From: Hanleya hanleyi
Taxonomy: Eukaryota; Mollusca; Polyplacophora; Lepidopleurida; Hanleyidae
Direction: 5' to 3'
DNA length: 64,000 bases
Assembly (NCBI GenBank): GCA_036873755.1
Contig: JAVTVY010020554.1
Span: forward strand, 1-64,000
Made by a program: the position numbers and the translations under genes
Notes under the pieces: generated by a model
Seen by the model: the letters and a program-made list of their open reading frames with translations, nothing else
Databases searched by the model: none
What the model was told of the DNA's origin: nothing
Shown: positions 10,048 to 25,000 of the stretch, in pieces
Position numbering within the stretch: position 1 is the stretch's first letter
Layout: every line of letters begins with the position of its first letter

Positions 10048-13000
10048 CTAGTGGGTAAGAATAATTGTGCAGAAAATACATTAATGATGCATGCAAACAT
10101 AATATTTAACTGGTAAATGGTTGAAGGTTCTACCAAATACCCCCTGCACAGTTTGCATGAAAACATACAGAGAAGCTATGTGAAGAATAAGTTGATATTT
10201 TTTCTACAAAAAATGACCTAAAATTGGATTTTTTAATGCAATAAAACATATATGGTGAAATATGTATTGAAGCCATACCTCTGACCTAGGACGTCAGAGT
10301 CTGATTATGATCACATCGTATAATATTTACTAGTTGGTTACATGTATGTCACACATCCTATTGTGACATGCATTGCACAACAATTGGGAATTATGCCATC
10401 ATCATGACGTCAACAAAGGCATTATGTTTTAGCTTTGTGATGCTGTTGAAGTTACAATGGGAATGCTGCCTAGAACATATGCTACGACTGCTCGCCACGA
10501 TCAAACGTAATCAGACTCCGATATCATGGGTCAGCAGATCACGGCCTTCGCCATTTCCAAACAAGGTTTCAAGTTTGTATTATTTAACTTAGATCATTCC
10601 CAAAAGCAGTAAACCACTATTAAATGTCAAATAGAATCTCTTACAACAATTTTGCATCATAAAAGTATGGGATGTGGTGACCATTTGGTAGAATCTTTAA
10701 TACCACTTTGTTGTCAATATTTCCCCCCCAACAGAAGTTTTCTATTTTGATTCTAGAATCTCACGAGGGTTAATTCCTACAAAACAAAATCACAAATACA
10801 TTGTACCATCCAGGTTATTTTCAAGGCGCAATGACATAAAGCCTGGAACATTTAATATGTTATATGGAATTGTCATTATGAATCATCAAATTAATGCAAA
10901 TGGCCTACATTTTTTTCTTTTTACTGTGTGCATTTATGTTGTCAAATTTTTGAATAAAATAGGAATTTTTTACGGGAAGAATTAGCGCCAAAATGTTGGA
11001 GAAACTGAACATACAAGTTAAATCTGAGACTGAATATATAGATATGGATATGCATCTTCAGCTTCAATGTTGATAAAACTTTCAGTTGGAACTAATTTCA
11101 CTGATTCTGTCTGTCTGGATGGAGTGTGATGAGTTATCTTCCAAATTTGGCATCCTTCTTCAAAAAAGAGCCAAAGTTATGTATTTCACACTTGGATTAT
11201 TACCTCACAATTTACAATGTAATTCTGTGACTGCTTCCCAAATGGACGGAATTTAAATCATACTTCTGCTGATGATAAGGATATGGCCGAGAGCCCTGAC
11301 CATGCTACTGAAACAGAGACTTGGACAGCAGGTTCTTTGGGGAGGGATCGAAATTTGGTTCATCATAACCATTGATTATATACTGACCTATTACTCAAGG
11401 TTCAATCTGTCCTGTATCACGATGTGATAACAACCCTGACTGTAAAGAATGAGCAACATAATGATATTTCACAAATGTGCATGATAGGCTTCACATTTCT
11501 GGCTCATCACATGCTTACATGCAATCATTTCTGTAGGTTTAAATCTCTCAGTTACCTTTCGCCGTCTTCGAAGGCCTCCCGCCTCTGAATCTTCTCTACT
11601 ATCTGATTGGTCAACATGTTTCACGGAACCATTTGCTTCATCTGGACCTTTGACCTTTTCTGGAGTATCTTTAGAAGCTGATTGGTTACCATTAGGAGGA
11701 CTGGATTTTGATTGGACAATAAGGGCAGAACTAGAGAAGTTTTCTTTTGACTGCTTGTCATTCTGAGACCCAGCATCCTTCCCTTTTGTCTTACATTCCA
11801 CCTACGCAGAATCACAGGAAAGCAAAAGCAAAAACCAACAAAGGAATAAAGAATGAACAACAACAAAAGCGGATTCAAAGTAACAGCCACAAACCATCAG
11901 AAACAAACATACAGTTTAAATAAAAAAACATAAGAGCAAATAGTAGAAACCCTACAGAATGGTCACTTTTATTGACAAACTCGTTAACTGAAGATGTAAT
12001 CAGCCTTCAAATCTGACACTGAAGCCATTTCAAAGGTGAAATTCAAAGATTTAAGGTTACATTGAAAATCCTTACCTATCAGACAGTTAAGCAATTGTTA
12101 TTGTGCACAAAACATGGTTTGTCTCCCTTTGAATGTCACGACACAATACTGGTCACCATTTTTCCTGACCCAGAGAGACAAGTGGGGAAAAAAATAAAAT
12201 AAAATAAAATAAAAAAATAAAAAAAAATAAAAAAATTCTTAGTGTGTTTCTTCTGTCTGACGATACTGGCTGATTTATCTTTGACAGATGCGAGCAAATT
12301 TATGGAAGACTGTTGTGGTCATTCGCTAAGTTTGTGAGAAAGAGAATGGGTGCAACTGTCTTCCATAAATTCAGGATCTTTGATCATTTGTACGTGGCTT
12401 AAAGTGGAGAAAGACACCTCAAACACAGAATCAGACACATTTCAAATAGGGAAAATTTTATTTCACAGAAATAAGCTGTTCTTTGGTCATTGGAAGTATA
12501 TGTTCGATGCACCAGGGTGACTTATATGTCATCTGAAATTTTGATTGAAAAATATAGTTTTATCTAAAAAATCAATTTCCCTATCATTTTTGTGTTATCT
12601 AAGACAAGTGAAGGGTTACCCCATGTTGATGGGCATCCAAAGCATAAGCTGATCTATATGGTGACCCCCAATTATTATTCAATTTTCTGCCATGTACATA
12701 TAACACTGATAATTTATATAAAAAGTTTCAATAAAAGTCTATGTTGGGAATAGAGGTGTTAAGAATGGAGATGTCGAACTCCACATTAAAGGAATGTCTA
12801 TGCCATCTAACACATAAGGATATGTACGGTACTGATGATTTTATACACATACAGCCTCCGAAAACATTATATTTCAGTTTTGAAGAAATAGGTACAGATT
12901 CTGTTAACATATCAAGAACAAATTAGAATGAAATTTGACTCCGCAAGAAAGACAATTTTGGAATGTGATGTAAAAGATTTGTTTATAATCTTGAAGCAAT

Positions 13001-16000
13001 CTAAACAAGGCTGATTACTGTATATCTTAAAATGCCTGCGATCACTCAGTTTTCTTCCATTGAAGATGCTCATACATCAGGGGTCGAAATGTTCAAAATA
13101 ATTTACCTGTCAGACGAGACAGGCGATCAAAAAGTTTACCTGTCACCTTCAAGAATTACCTGAACATGCAATCACTGAAACTGTCAAGTTAATTCAAGAT
13201 TAATGACAAAGCTACATGTTGCAAGTTACCAATAAACTTATGACACCTTGTTCCCATGTACTAATTGGCAGCTGTTTTGATTGAATTTTTTGTCAAAGAT
13301 ATAATTTGAACACCAAAAAAAAAATATTGGCTACCTGTCACTGAATATTTCTCTACCGGTCTCTTTCAAAATTTTCTACCCCTGTACATGTAGTGTTTGC
13401 ACACAGAGGAAACATTTGGTCATTTACCAACTCAATAACAGAGCCAATATCATTTTATCAGAGACATTGTTTGTATTACACAGTGAAAGCTACGAGAATA
13501 CAGGAGTGGTCAGATACATATTGGGGTGGGATAGAAATCTGTTTTGAGAGAAACCCCCGTATATTTATACATGCACACCACCATGTTGATAACGTTTTCT
13601 GAGGTATTTGTTTTGCTTGGAGGAAGACAATAATGGGACATGCATGCATGCACGCACGTCACTGATCAGGGGTCGAAATTGCTATCTATTTGCATGACAT
13701 GTCCGGCAGAAAATTGGCACTGTCCTGCAGGTTTTCAGTAAGTTTACATGTATTTTAATTATGTACCGGACAATTCTTGACAAATATCCTGCAGGTATTT
13801 CATGAACATTTCAACCCCTGCTGATGAAAATTCAAGAATGGCAGTAACCTATTGCTACAGAAAAGTTTTGACAATATCCATGTCTAAATGTTATACGGTA
13901 ATTAGCACAGAAAAAAAATTACATTTCAAAGTAAAAATCTAACTTTCATTTAGCTTGTCACATATCATTTCAACAAGAGACAATGACCAGTATTTCAGAA
14001 TCTTTCTCTCAATAAAAGCTGGAAGCTAATTTTCTTTGTTTGAATGTTTACAGATATTACCTTTTTTGTTTGAATTATAACAGAGATTACCTTTTTTGTT
14101 TGAATTATAACAGAGATTACCTTTTTTGTTTGAATTATTAGAGAGATTTCCTTTTTTGTTTGAATTATTAGAGATTACCATTTTTGTTTGAATTATTAGA
14201 GATTTCCTCTTTTGTTTGAATTATTAGAGAGATTTCCATTTTTGTTTGAATTATTAGAGATCATTTCCTCTTTTGTTTGAATTATTAGAGAGATTTCCTT
14301 TTTTGTTTGAATTATTATAGAGATTACCATTTTTGTTTGAATTATTAGAGATTTCCTTTTTTGTTTGAATTATTATAGAGATTACCATTTTTGTTTGAAT
14401 TATTAGAGATTTCCTCTTGTTTGAATTATTATAGAGATTACCATTTTTGTTTGAATTATTAGAGATTTCCTCTTTTGTTTGAATTATTAGAGAGATTTCC
14501 ATTTTTGTTTGAATTATTAGAGATCATTTCCTCTTTTGTTTGAATTATTAGAGAGATTTCCTTTTTTGTTTGAATTATTATAGAGATTACCATTTTTGTT
14601 TGAATTATTAGAGATTTCCTCTTTTGTTTGAATTATTAGAGAGATTTCCTTTTTTGTTTGAATTATTATAGAGATTACCATTTTTGTTTGAATTATTAGA
14701 GATCATTTCCTCTTTTGTTTGAATTATTAGAGAGATTACCTTTTTTGTTTGAATTATTACAGAGATTACCGGTAGGAATTCTCCAGAACAAATGAGGTAC
14801 ACACATTCTACATCCACAAACAATGATGCCGGTACTAAAATGATCATGCCAAAAAGTATACTATTTACTGAGCTAGTTGGTGGATGGAAAGAAAATATGA
14901 TGGATACAATGTTTGAACATACATGGCATGACAATAGCCCCAATGGATGTACATGTAGCTCATATTTCCTGACAGTCAGTGTTCTGGCAGCTACCACCAT
15001 TCTAAAGTCTGTCCATTTTAATTAGTCGTCTAATTTGAAGCTTGTCAAATTCAATAGTTAACTCGGCATAAATTTTCTTTTTTGCAGCGTGTATAACAAA
15101 CTGAACTCTACAAAATGGCCACCATTACTCTGTCATAGTGATAACATATCTCGCTTGAAATAACTAATTCTCTCAATGTAAAACTCCAGTCCTGTAGTTT
15201 CATGTACCGGGGCTCAATTACATAGACGTCATAATGTATTACTGTTCACTGGCACAAGGTCAATAATGCCATGTACAGTCATAGAGGTGTGTGCAGTGTA
15301 GTCGACAATTTCACTGAACATGGGATATAAGCGACACACCCATGGACCGCCTGTTATTTCTATGGCATCAATGAGCTTTGTCAACTCGAACATGAATACA
15401 TTATGACATCTCCCTATGTAATTGAGCCCCAATACATGACACACACTGCAAAAAAAGAAATTTACACAGTTAACTACTGATTTTTGAAAAGCTCCAAAGT
15501 AGACGACTTATTAAAATGAGCAGATTTCAGTGTCAAAAACCAGCACCAGTTCTCATTTCACCAGACAAGCACATGAAATAACAGAACAAAAACTGAACAC
15601 GCAAAGAAGTCTACACATGCACAGCAATCAGGAGGCCTACAGTGATAGTATGTGTACATACCTTGTATCGTTCCCTATCTTGCCGTCTACGATTACTGTG
15701 TGATACAAACAAACAACGCAAGATTTACATTAGCGCTGCTCTCATAAAACCTGTCTGGAAAACCCCTCTAATAATCCAATCCCCCTATCACAATTCAATC
15801 ACCCACAATATTGGAGACAAATTTGAACATCCAACCAGAAAGACCATGTGATAACAAAGAACTTTCCATCAAGCTTATCAGGGCCTGATCTAGACTTTTA
15901 GTTTGGGCACCCATACATGGCGCAGAGTGAGATAAGTTGCAGTGAAATTTTTTCTTTTCTTTTCTTTGGACGCCCAAATTCATTGCGCCCAAACCCGTTA

Positions 16001-19000
16001 TAACAGGTTCAAAAATGGCCTGAATCAGGCCCTGCTTATATATTTCGATTGGATAAAATAGACCAACAACTATTCTGTTTTATCAGTCAGAATGCTGATT
16101 GTATGTAACATTTACATGAAAACGTGAAGACAAGAATAGAATGCTCCATAAATCCAAGTAAAGTTGGGCATGTTGGGTGGGAAATGTTGTTCAGTTGGTC
16201 TCCAAATTTGACAGTTCACCATATTGACAGAAGCCATACAATGCTGGATATGAGAAGTATCCTTCCTCCCCACCCAATTCCTGTCACCAAATACCTCGCC
16301 ACTCTCTTCAATAATGACCGAGATTATGGCCCAACATGATTGATTTGTTCTGCCTACCTTTCTTCATCATGGGTCGCTCCCTTTTTGTCATCTTTCCCAC
16401 CAGAGGGCTCTCCGGCTCCTTTCCCGGAGTAAGTTTTGTGTTTATCATCTCTGAAAACAAGAGAGAGGTGTGTGTGAAGGAACTAGATTTACACCTAATA
16501 TTTAATGGGCCCAAAGTTTGAATGGAGAGACACCTCTCAAAATTGATAGATTTCTTCATTGCCATGAGTTTGAGGTATGCCTGGAATTCTGTAAAACTCT
16601 GTAGCGCTGAGCTGGAGTTCATAGTTTGGACATCTTCAACTAATTTCCTGGCTTTCAGGCTGCAGTGACATTGACCTTTGCCTGATCTTTTGACCTCAAC
16701 ACCAATAGGCTTCTTCTTTGTCATGAGTTTGATGTATACAATGAGTTAGCATGAACATAAGGGGATTACCTCGACCACTGACCTCAAAATGAATAGGCTT
16801 CTTACGTGTGATATCAATCCATAATCAAGAACTGAAGATATCACACCGACAAAGTTAATAGAGAGAGAAACAGATGGATGGACTTTGAGGTAAAACTTGA
16901 ACATCATCACAATTCACATCCCTGGCCTGTGGTTATAGCATGGCATAAAAATCTATGATGACTTCCTTATTTTCTAGACCAGTTACCCTGACTTGACTGC
17001 AAATTGAATAGGGTTCTCCCTTGTCCCTTGGGTGAGGTATACCCTAAGTTTGGTACCAATCCATAACAAGAAACTAGACCTGGTACTATTACTGTGAGGG
17101 GAGGGTGGGGGGGGGGAAGTGAACTTGTATGGTATTTTTTCTTCCTCAGCTTCTTCTGTATATACATGTATGATACTTTTTTTTGTGACAGAGGAAATCA
17201 TGATCTGTAGAGAAAGTGTGGAGTCAAAGCAAGGTGTGGAAATCATTCGTAAACAGAATCAACCTGAGAAATAACTTCACAGATATATAGCACAGAGAAC
17301 ATATATTGTTGATGTTCATCCACCTCACTGACATCAAGTGAGAAAACTCCACCTTTGAAGTCAATCAATCTGTTTCTGTCAAAAGATATTACCCAGACAT
17401 TGAACATTCCATGTACATATTTGAAACATTCAAGATGGTGTCAGCAGCCATATTTAATAATACAACTCAATAAAAAGCAACACCAACCTTGTCTCTGTCT
17501 ATTTGAAGCCATACCCAGATTTAAAATCAATCGATTCATCCTGTCACAATATTATCCAGACAATCAATATTCTATACATAGGCCTATGCATGTATGAAAA
17601 AACCAAGATGGCGGCAGTGGTCAAATTTGTTGATGCATCTTGGGGAAAAACAATACCAACATTCCTCTCACCTATAAGGAAGCCACTCCCAAATATAAAA
17701 TCAACTGATACATCCTGTCAATAGATAGCCCGTTCAAGAAAAATATTACAGAATCACAGAATCGCGGAATACAGAAATCACAGTACTGAGGATGTCCGAT
17801 GTCTCCCACAGGCTACCAGCCAGGGACAATTAAATACATATCTCACCTGTCTCTAACTCTATCACTTCCCTGCTCCTTCCCCAGGTCTCGGTCACCTCGA
17901 TCCTGCTTTCCATTTCGTCCTTTCTCTCTATCGCGGTCTCTGTCCTTCTCTCTATCACGATCTCTCTCCTTCTCTCTATCATACTCTCTTCCTTTTCCTC
18001 TATCCCAGTCCCTGTATCCTCGGTCCTTCTCCCTCACCGGGTCTCTACGTCTCTTCTCTCCTTCACCTTCCTTCTCCCTATCTCTATGTGTATCTCTGTC
18101 CTTCTCTCGATCCCTTTGTCTGTCCCTATTTTTCTCTCCATCTCGGTCCCGACCTTTCCCTCGTTCCCACTCCCTCTCAGTTTGTTTTGGCCTATCCCTG
18201 TCTCTATCTTTTTGTCTATTTTTATCTTTCTCTAAATCTTTCTCTCTTTCTCTATTTCTATCTTTATCACTGTCTTTTTCTGGTCTCCTCCTATCCCTCT
18301 CCCTGTCTCTCTCTTTTTCTCTATCCCTATCTCTTCCATTTTTCTGTCTATCATCTCTATAATTCCGATCATCTCTTCCATTACTACTTTTGCCCTTATC
18401 TGATTGTTTATCTTCCTTCACCCCATCAATTTTGCCCTTCTCTCTGTCCTGTGACTTTTCTTCTTTCCCGGAATCAGGTCGTGCTTTATCAGAATTTGAC
18501 ACAGGTCTAGAAAGCCTGGCCTTTTCTTCCTGTTTCTCCTTGGCAGCCTTTTCTCTGTTTTCTTTAGAGAAGCGGAGTTGTTCTCTTGGCTTCTCACCGT
18601 CCGGTTGTTTCGGTTTGGGTGCTTCCTTCTCTCGTTCTTTCTCTCTTTCTTTCTCTTTGTCCTTCCCTTTGTCTTTATCCTTCTCTCTCTCTGGGTTTTT
18701 CAGCAGCTGTGTACAGAACCAAATTTATTAAAATGGAGATTAAACTAGCAGACATATGCTGCAGAATTGCCAAAAAATAAAAGCACACAGATTGCCAGCA
18801 GGTTACCCACTGCAAGAAAACAGAGTACTGACCAATCATGATTTATCATCATCCCATTTTAAGTTAAATACTACAGTAACATTGTCATTTTCCTTGACCT
18901 AGCGAATGGGGTAAATTATTCAAACTGTAAATTCATGACTTGGTCCAGTGTCACAGTGGCTGGCCACAAAGTTTAGTTGAAGAAAAATGAAAACCCGAGC

Positions 19001-22000
19001 GGTCCATGTCCCTCACCGTCAAGAACAGACAGTATGACAACATTAAAGGTTTATAAAATGCTGTATTTAAAATTGTACATTGAATGGTGGGAACTTTTGT
19101 TTGTGTATTGAGTGCTTAAAACATTTGTTATATTATCTGAGAATTGAAAAGAAATTATTGACAGTTAACATCAGTTTTAATGAAGAAAGGGCGATGTTTT
19201 GAAATACGAGATAGTTTAGTTCTGAATAGTAAACAATGTGAAATATGGTAAATAGCGACATGTGATCTGTGTGGATCATGTCATGAAGGTTGCCAAAAAC
19301 AAGCAAATGCTAAATTATGCAGCCATTGTTACTCTTATACCGAATGTCAGCTGGTGAAATCGTTCTTCAGTTATTGTCGTCACGAGCTTAGAATGGCAGA
19401 ATCCAGGGTCAAGGCCATGGTGGCCATATTGAATGTTGCAGATGGGTGAAAAACAATCCCAGCCATTGTCTCACTCATATCAATCCACTGTCCAAGATTG
19501 AAGTCAATCAGACAAATAGTTTTTAATATTGCTGTCACAAGCTTACGTTGCATGGATCAATAGGGGGTCAAGGTCATGGTGGCCATATTGGATTACGCAG
19601 GTTGATGAAAAACAACCCCAGCCATCCTCTTACTCATACCAACCCACTGTCCAAGTTTGATGTCAATTGGACAAAACTTATTGGACCTATTGCATTCACA
19701 AGCTTAGGTAGCATGGCTGAACAGAGGTCAAGGCCACAGCGGTCATTGCGGACATATTGGATTATTCAGGTTGCCAAAAAAAAATCAGTCCCAGCCATCC
19801 TATCACTCATATCAACCCACTGTACACCTTTGATGTGAATAGGACAAATCGTTTTGGAGTTATTGCATTCACAAGCTTATGTAGCATGACTCAATAGGGG
19901 TCAAGGCAATGGCGGCCATATTGGATTACACAGGATGCTGATAAACAATGCCAGCCATCCTCTCGAGCATAGCAACCCACTGTCCAAGTTTGAGGTCAAT
20001 CAGACAAATCATTTTCGTGTTACTGCAGTCACAAGCTTAGTGCGTACCACGACTGAATAGGGGTTAAGGCCTCGGCGGCCATGGCAGCCATATTGGAAAA
20101 CACAGGTTGCCGGAAAACCATCCCAGCCATCCACTCACACATACTAATACACTTTCCAAGTTTGATTGCAATCAGACAAATGCTTTTTGAGTTACTTCAG
20201 TCACAAGCTTATTAGCATGTCTGAATAGAGATCAAGGCCGCAGCGGCCATATTGGATTACGCAGGTTTTTGAGTTATTGCAGTCACATGGTAAGTGTGAC
20301 GGAATGACCAAACGATGGATGGAGCAAATCCCTAAGTCTCCCTCTGGTATCCGATGTGGGACAATAAAATCGAGACCATACCAATTTTGAATACATGTAA
20401 AACCAAGTTATTTGCTATTCACCAAAATCCCAATATACATGTTATACATTGAACATATCCAAAGTTCCAAAATGTACCAACATGTGACACATATTAGTCT
20501 TTGATTTTGATAGGTCTCAAAATTTGATGGGTGAAAAATTTCAAATGTAGGCCAACCTGGGCCTCTTCTACGTCCAAGCGAGAGTAGTTCTTACCAGTCA
20601 GGTATATCCTACCAAGAACAAAATGGTTCATTGCTTTCTGGATTTTCTACAATATACTGTACCAAACTTGCCCCGTCTTCTCAACAATGCTACTACCATC
20701 TGTTCTCTGTCACTTCACAGCCTATATGGCATTTATTTTGGCATTAGGAACACACAATACTCGTCTCCCATCAGAAAATATATGTGGGAAGTTTGCTGTT
20801 TGCACAGTCCTATCATATACCTTAACTGGTTGATCTTCCTTTTTCTCCTGTTGTTTTCTTTCTCGTTCCCTTTCTTTTTCCTTTTCCCTCTGTCGTTCTC
20901 GTTCTCTCTGTTTCTCTTCTCTTTCAGTACGTCTTCTCCTCTCATCATCTTTAACTTTCTTTCTCTCCACTTCCCGTTTCCTTCTTTCTTCTCTCCCTCG
21001 CTGCAAACACAAGTTCATTGTTCCATTCAGTTGATATACACCAAAAACAATTGGAGCATTACAAACGATGTGAGAAAGATGAGTGATGGTGTATGTGTGT
21101 GGGAGGTGGGGGATGCCAAAGGTGAATGAATGCAGTGAAACCTGTGTAAACCGACCATGAATGAGACCAGATTACAGTGTCAGTTTTGACAGGGTTTTGG
21201 TTTATCAAGGTTCAAAATACTTTCAGTATTGGGACCATGGGTAATGCTGGTATTCAGAGGCTGGTTGGTTTACCCAGGTGTCTGTATTCACAGGTTCCAC
21301 TGTATAATACTTCAGAATGAAGTGACAGCTCACCTGTATGGCTACCTTCTTCTCTTCCTTCCTTCTCCTGATATAGTCTATCAGTGGTGTGGTCATCTTG
21401 GGACATCCATGATTGGCTGATAACATAAAAGGTGTAATTCACACTCAATATTCTACTGAAAGAATTAATAAAACAATTAGTGGAATGTGATCCAAAGTTT
21501 CAACAATAAGTTGGTGTAAAACTCACCAAAAAAAGAAATTGGCAAAGGATCTGCTGCAAGTTGTATTGTCAGTCAGTGTCTTTTGTCCAGGATATTACTT
21601 TTACACCAAAGCCTTCTCAGGGTTTCTACCTTACACATCATGAGAACCAAACTTCCTTAAATGTGCACGCCATTTCTTGGTCCAGTTTTCATGTAGGCAT
21701 CATGAGACAAAGGAGAACAATAGTCTGTCTGGGAACAACAAAGAGTCTAGACAGGAGGCTTGTCAGTAATATATTACTATGTGCTAGAACACAGTTCCAT
21801 CATATTTATGTGCATGGATGTCATTTCTCTCGAAAACAAAGTGTGAATGCGTACAAAGTTTGGAGTGCACACAGACAAAGTTTGGTGCACCCACACAAAT
21901 ATCTTCAATATGGAGTTGGAGTTGGATTTTAATGCCACACTTCAAGAATATTTCACTTATATGGCGACAGCTAGTTCGAGTGGTGGAGGAAGCTGAAGTA

Positions 22001-25000
22001 CCCAGAGATAACCACTGCAAGCAACTGGCAAATTCTTCAATATGGTCCTCATGGCCCTGATTATATGCATGTCTAGAGCGACTTTGGTGAACTGAAAATA
22101 TGCCTCAGAATTTTCAAGGATCAGCTTGAAGAATTCTTTGAACAAATTTTACTTTAGATGCATGCATGCAGATTTCTTCCAAAGATCTGTTGCTTTTGCC
22201 ATTGAACAGTGCGGTACAACTCCAAAACGGGGAACGTTCTCAAATTGGGAAATATATTTCCTGAACAGGAAACTTTTCCAAAACAGGGAACATTCCCAAA
22301 TTAGGAAACATATTTCCTGAACAGGAAATCTTTAGCAAACATGTTTGTTCATTCATAAATTGCAAACAACACAAATATTATACTCAAATGTCCTCTAAAT
22401 AAGCAAGTTTAGTACTGTTTCATTATACAGAATAATTATTTTTTCTTATTATGGTTTCAATGGATCGTTAGCCCACCATAGGGCTGATCAATGTTTCTAT
22501 TTCAGGAAACCATCATATTCAGACTGGAATATCTCGGGCTAACAATGGCTAACGATCAAGACACTGATCATGTGACAGCAGGGTCAAAGTGAATTATCTT
22601 TGTGTGGATGGTCAATGTGCAGAGAAGTGCAGTGACTGAGAAAATTAGGATCCAAATTTATTAATAGCATTATTTGAACAATTGAAATCATAATGAGAAA
22701 AAATAATTATTCTGTATTATGAAACAATACTAAACTTACTAATTTAGATGACATATGAGTATAATATTTGTGTTGTTTGCAATTTATGAATGAACAACAA
22801 TATTTGCCAAAGATTTCCTGTTCAGGAAATATGTTTCCCAATTTGGGAACGTTCCCTGTTTTGGAGTTGTACCGCACTGTTGAATAGACTGATGCAAGAC
22901 AAAGAGGTCCATACACTGTACAGATGTAAAATGGAATTTCAATAACATAAGTTGATACTGAAACATATAGACACAAACTTAGCCTGTCACATGTAATTTG
23001 TCCAGCATGTTCAGTTCAATACCATGTATACTGTTACCATGGTTACCTTTGAGTTGTCTCTCCTTTGATTCAAGTTCCTCTAGGTACGTATCTAAGGAGG
23101 AACTCTGGTCAGACTCTGGGTTCTCTAGAGACTCCAAAAACTTCACGTAATCAGCATCTGAAAATGAGTAGAAAAACCATGACAACTATTCCTTCTGTCA
23201 GCTGATCAGTGAAGAATATACACCAAGACCCAGCCTGATCTATTGAATCCCTTGGAAAACATTACCTTATGTATGTTTAGCCCTCATTAAATCACAGTGA
23301 CATACATGAATGCAGCCCCTCAATAATTGGTGGGGAGAGGGGCAATTGATCCTGATAGACATTGGCAGGTGGGGGGGAGGGGGAGAGGCGGAAGTAACTG
23401 GTCCTGATAGACGCTGGCAGGTGAGGGGGGAGCAACTGATCTTGATAGATGGTGGCAGCTGGGGGGAGCAGCTGATCCTGATAGACGCTGGCTGGTGGGG
23501 AGGGGGAGCAACTGATCCTGATAGACGTTTGCAGGTTGGTGGGGGGAGGAAGCAACTGATCCTGATAGATGCTGGCAGGTGGGGGAGGAAGCAACTGATC
23601 CTGATAGCAGGTGAGCAGGGGGAGGGAGGCAACTGATCATCATAGATGCTGGTTGGTGGGGGGGGGGGAACTGATTCTGATAGATGCTGGCGGGTGGTGG
23701 GTGGGTGGGAAGCAGCTGATCTTGATAGACACTGGCAGGTGGGGGGGGGGAGCAACTAATCCTGATAGATGCTGGCAGGTAGGGGGGAAACAACTGATCC
23801 TGCTAGACGATGGTAAGTGGGGGGAGGGGAAGAGCAACTGATCCTGATAGATGCTGGCAGGTGGGGGAAACAACTGATCCTGATAGGAGATGGAGGGGGG
23901 GAGCAACTGATCCTGATAGATGATGGCAGGTGGGGGGGGGGGGGCAACTGATCCTGATAGTTGCTGGGAGGTGGAGAAACAACTGATCCTGATAGATGCT
24001 GGCAGGTGGGGTTGGGGGGGGGAGGAGAAACTAACATCCTGAGTGATGCTGGCAGGTAAGATGGGGAAACAAGTGATCCTGAGAGACAAAATGTGATTTT
24101 GGGTCACAAGAATGTATATGTCAAATTTCAGAGGAATCCAACAAAGCATTTAGAAGTTATTCTGACATCCATGAACTGGAACGGACACGAAGAAGCGAAA
24201 CTCAGTGGCGCCACCTTCAGGCAGATGTTGCTAAAATACAGTAGCAACCGGCATCTTGTCGCAAGGAATGCGTATGCCGAATTTTGGGAGAATCCAAATA
24301 AGCGTTTGGAAGTTATCGCTTGCAAAGAATTTGAACCGACATCCACGGACATGAAGAAGTGAGACCCAATGGCGACACCTTCAGGCAAATGTTGCTGAAA
24401 TGCAATAGCAGCCGGTGTCTTGTCACATGGAATGCGTATGCCGAATTTCGGGAGAATCCGACAAAGCGTTTGGCCATTATCGCTTGCAAGAAATTTTAAA
24501 ATGAACGTCCACGGACATACAGAAGCAAGACCCATTTTGACCCAGTGGCACCACCTTCAGGCAGATGTTGCTGAAATGCAGTACCAACTGGCGTCTTGTC
24601 GCAAGGAATGCGTATGCTGAATTTCGGTAGAATCCAACAAAGCGTTTGGAAGTTATCGCTTGCGGGAAATTCAAACAGACATCCATAGACATACATGTCA
24701 GACACAAAGAAGCAAGAACCATTTTAAAGTCCCCGACCGCATTGCGGTGGGAGACAATGACAATAACATTACCTTGTTCTATGGTTCCTTTTTTCATGTC
24801 TGTTTTCTTGCTTTTTTTCTTAGGAACTTTTTGGAATGGAGCCAATTCCACAATAGCTGGGTATTCTCCTCCTGTACAGATATAAAATCAAGTTAGACAA
24901 GATATTACTTATAGCTTCCCAAATGTCTCCTTCATTATTAACAACATCAATGTCGTGGTTAATGATATGAAAGCATTCCTGCCTGTTTACACTATGTCAG

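Larger units (their letters stand above)
11802..15661 (-). other. UPF3: UPF3 intron 10, rich in small mobile elements
   Basis: It holds an A/AAAT-rich simple repeat (12,188-12,237), two CAGGGG-ended MITEs (13,078-13,384 and 13,667-13,820), a large minisatellite (14,030-14,770) and an inverted-repeat element (15,206-15,438). The remainder shows nothing recognisable. Confidence 0.8.

Noticed and set aside
9861..10166. Minus-strand 101-codon open frame
   Set aside because: Other frame over UPF3 exon 12; the exon frame has the conserved motif and splice phase.
11469..11801. Terminal UPF3 exon ending at 11,469
   Set aside because: A strong donor at 11,556 joins in phase to 10,047-9,886, which encodes the family's EJC-binding motif; kept only as a possible retained-intron form.
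14254..15000. Asn/Lys-rich proteins
   Set aside because: Minisatellite read-through, no independent start or domain.
17799..18510. Plus-strand Leu/Ser/Phe-rich open frames
   Set aside because: They are antisense to UPF3 exon 8, whose RD-rich codons read as SLSLSFSRS in reverse.
23267..24149. Pro/Ser-rich minus-strand proteins
   Set aside because: All are the G-rich minisatellite read in three frames.
23320..24720. CRISPR-like array
   Set aside because: No unique spacers: repeat units are contiguous or equally conserved throughout, and the genome is eukaryotic.
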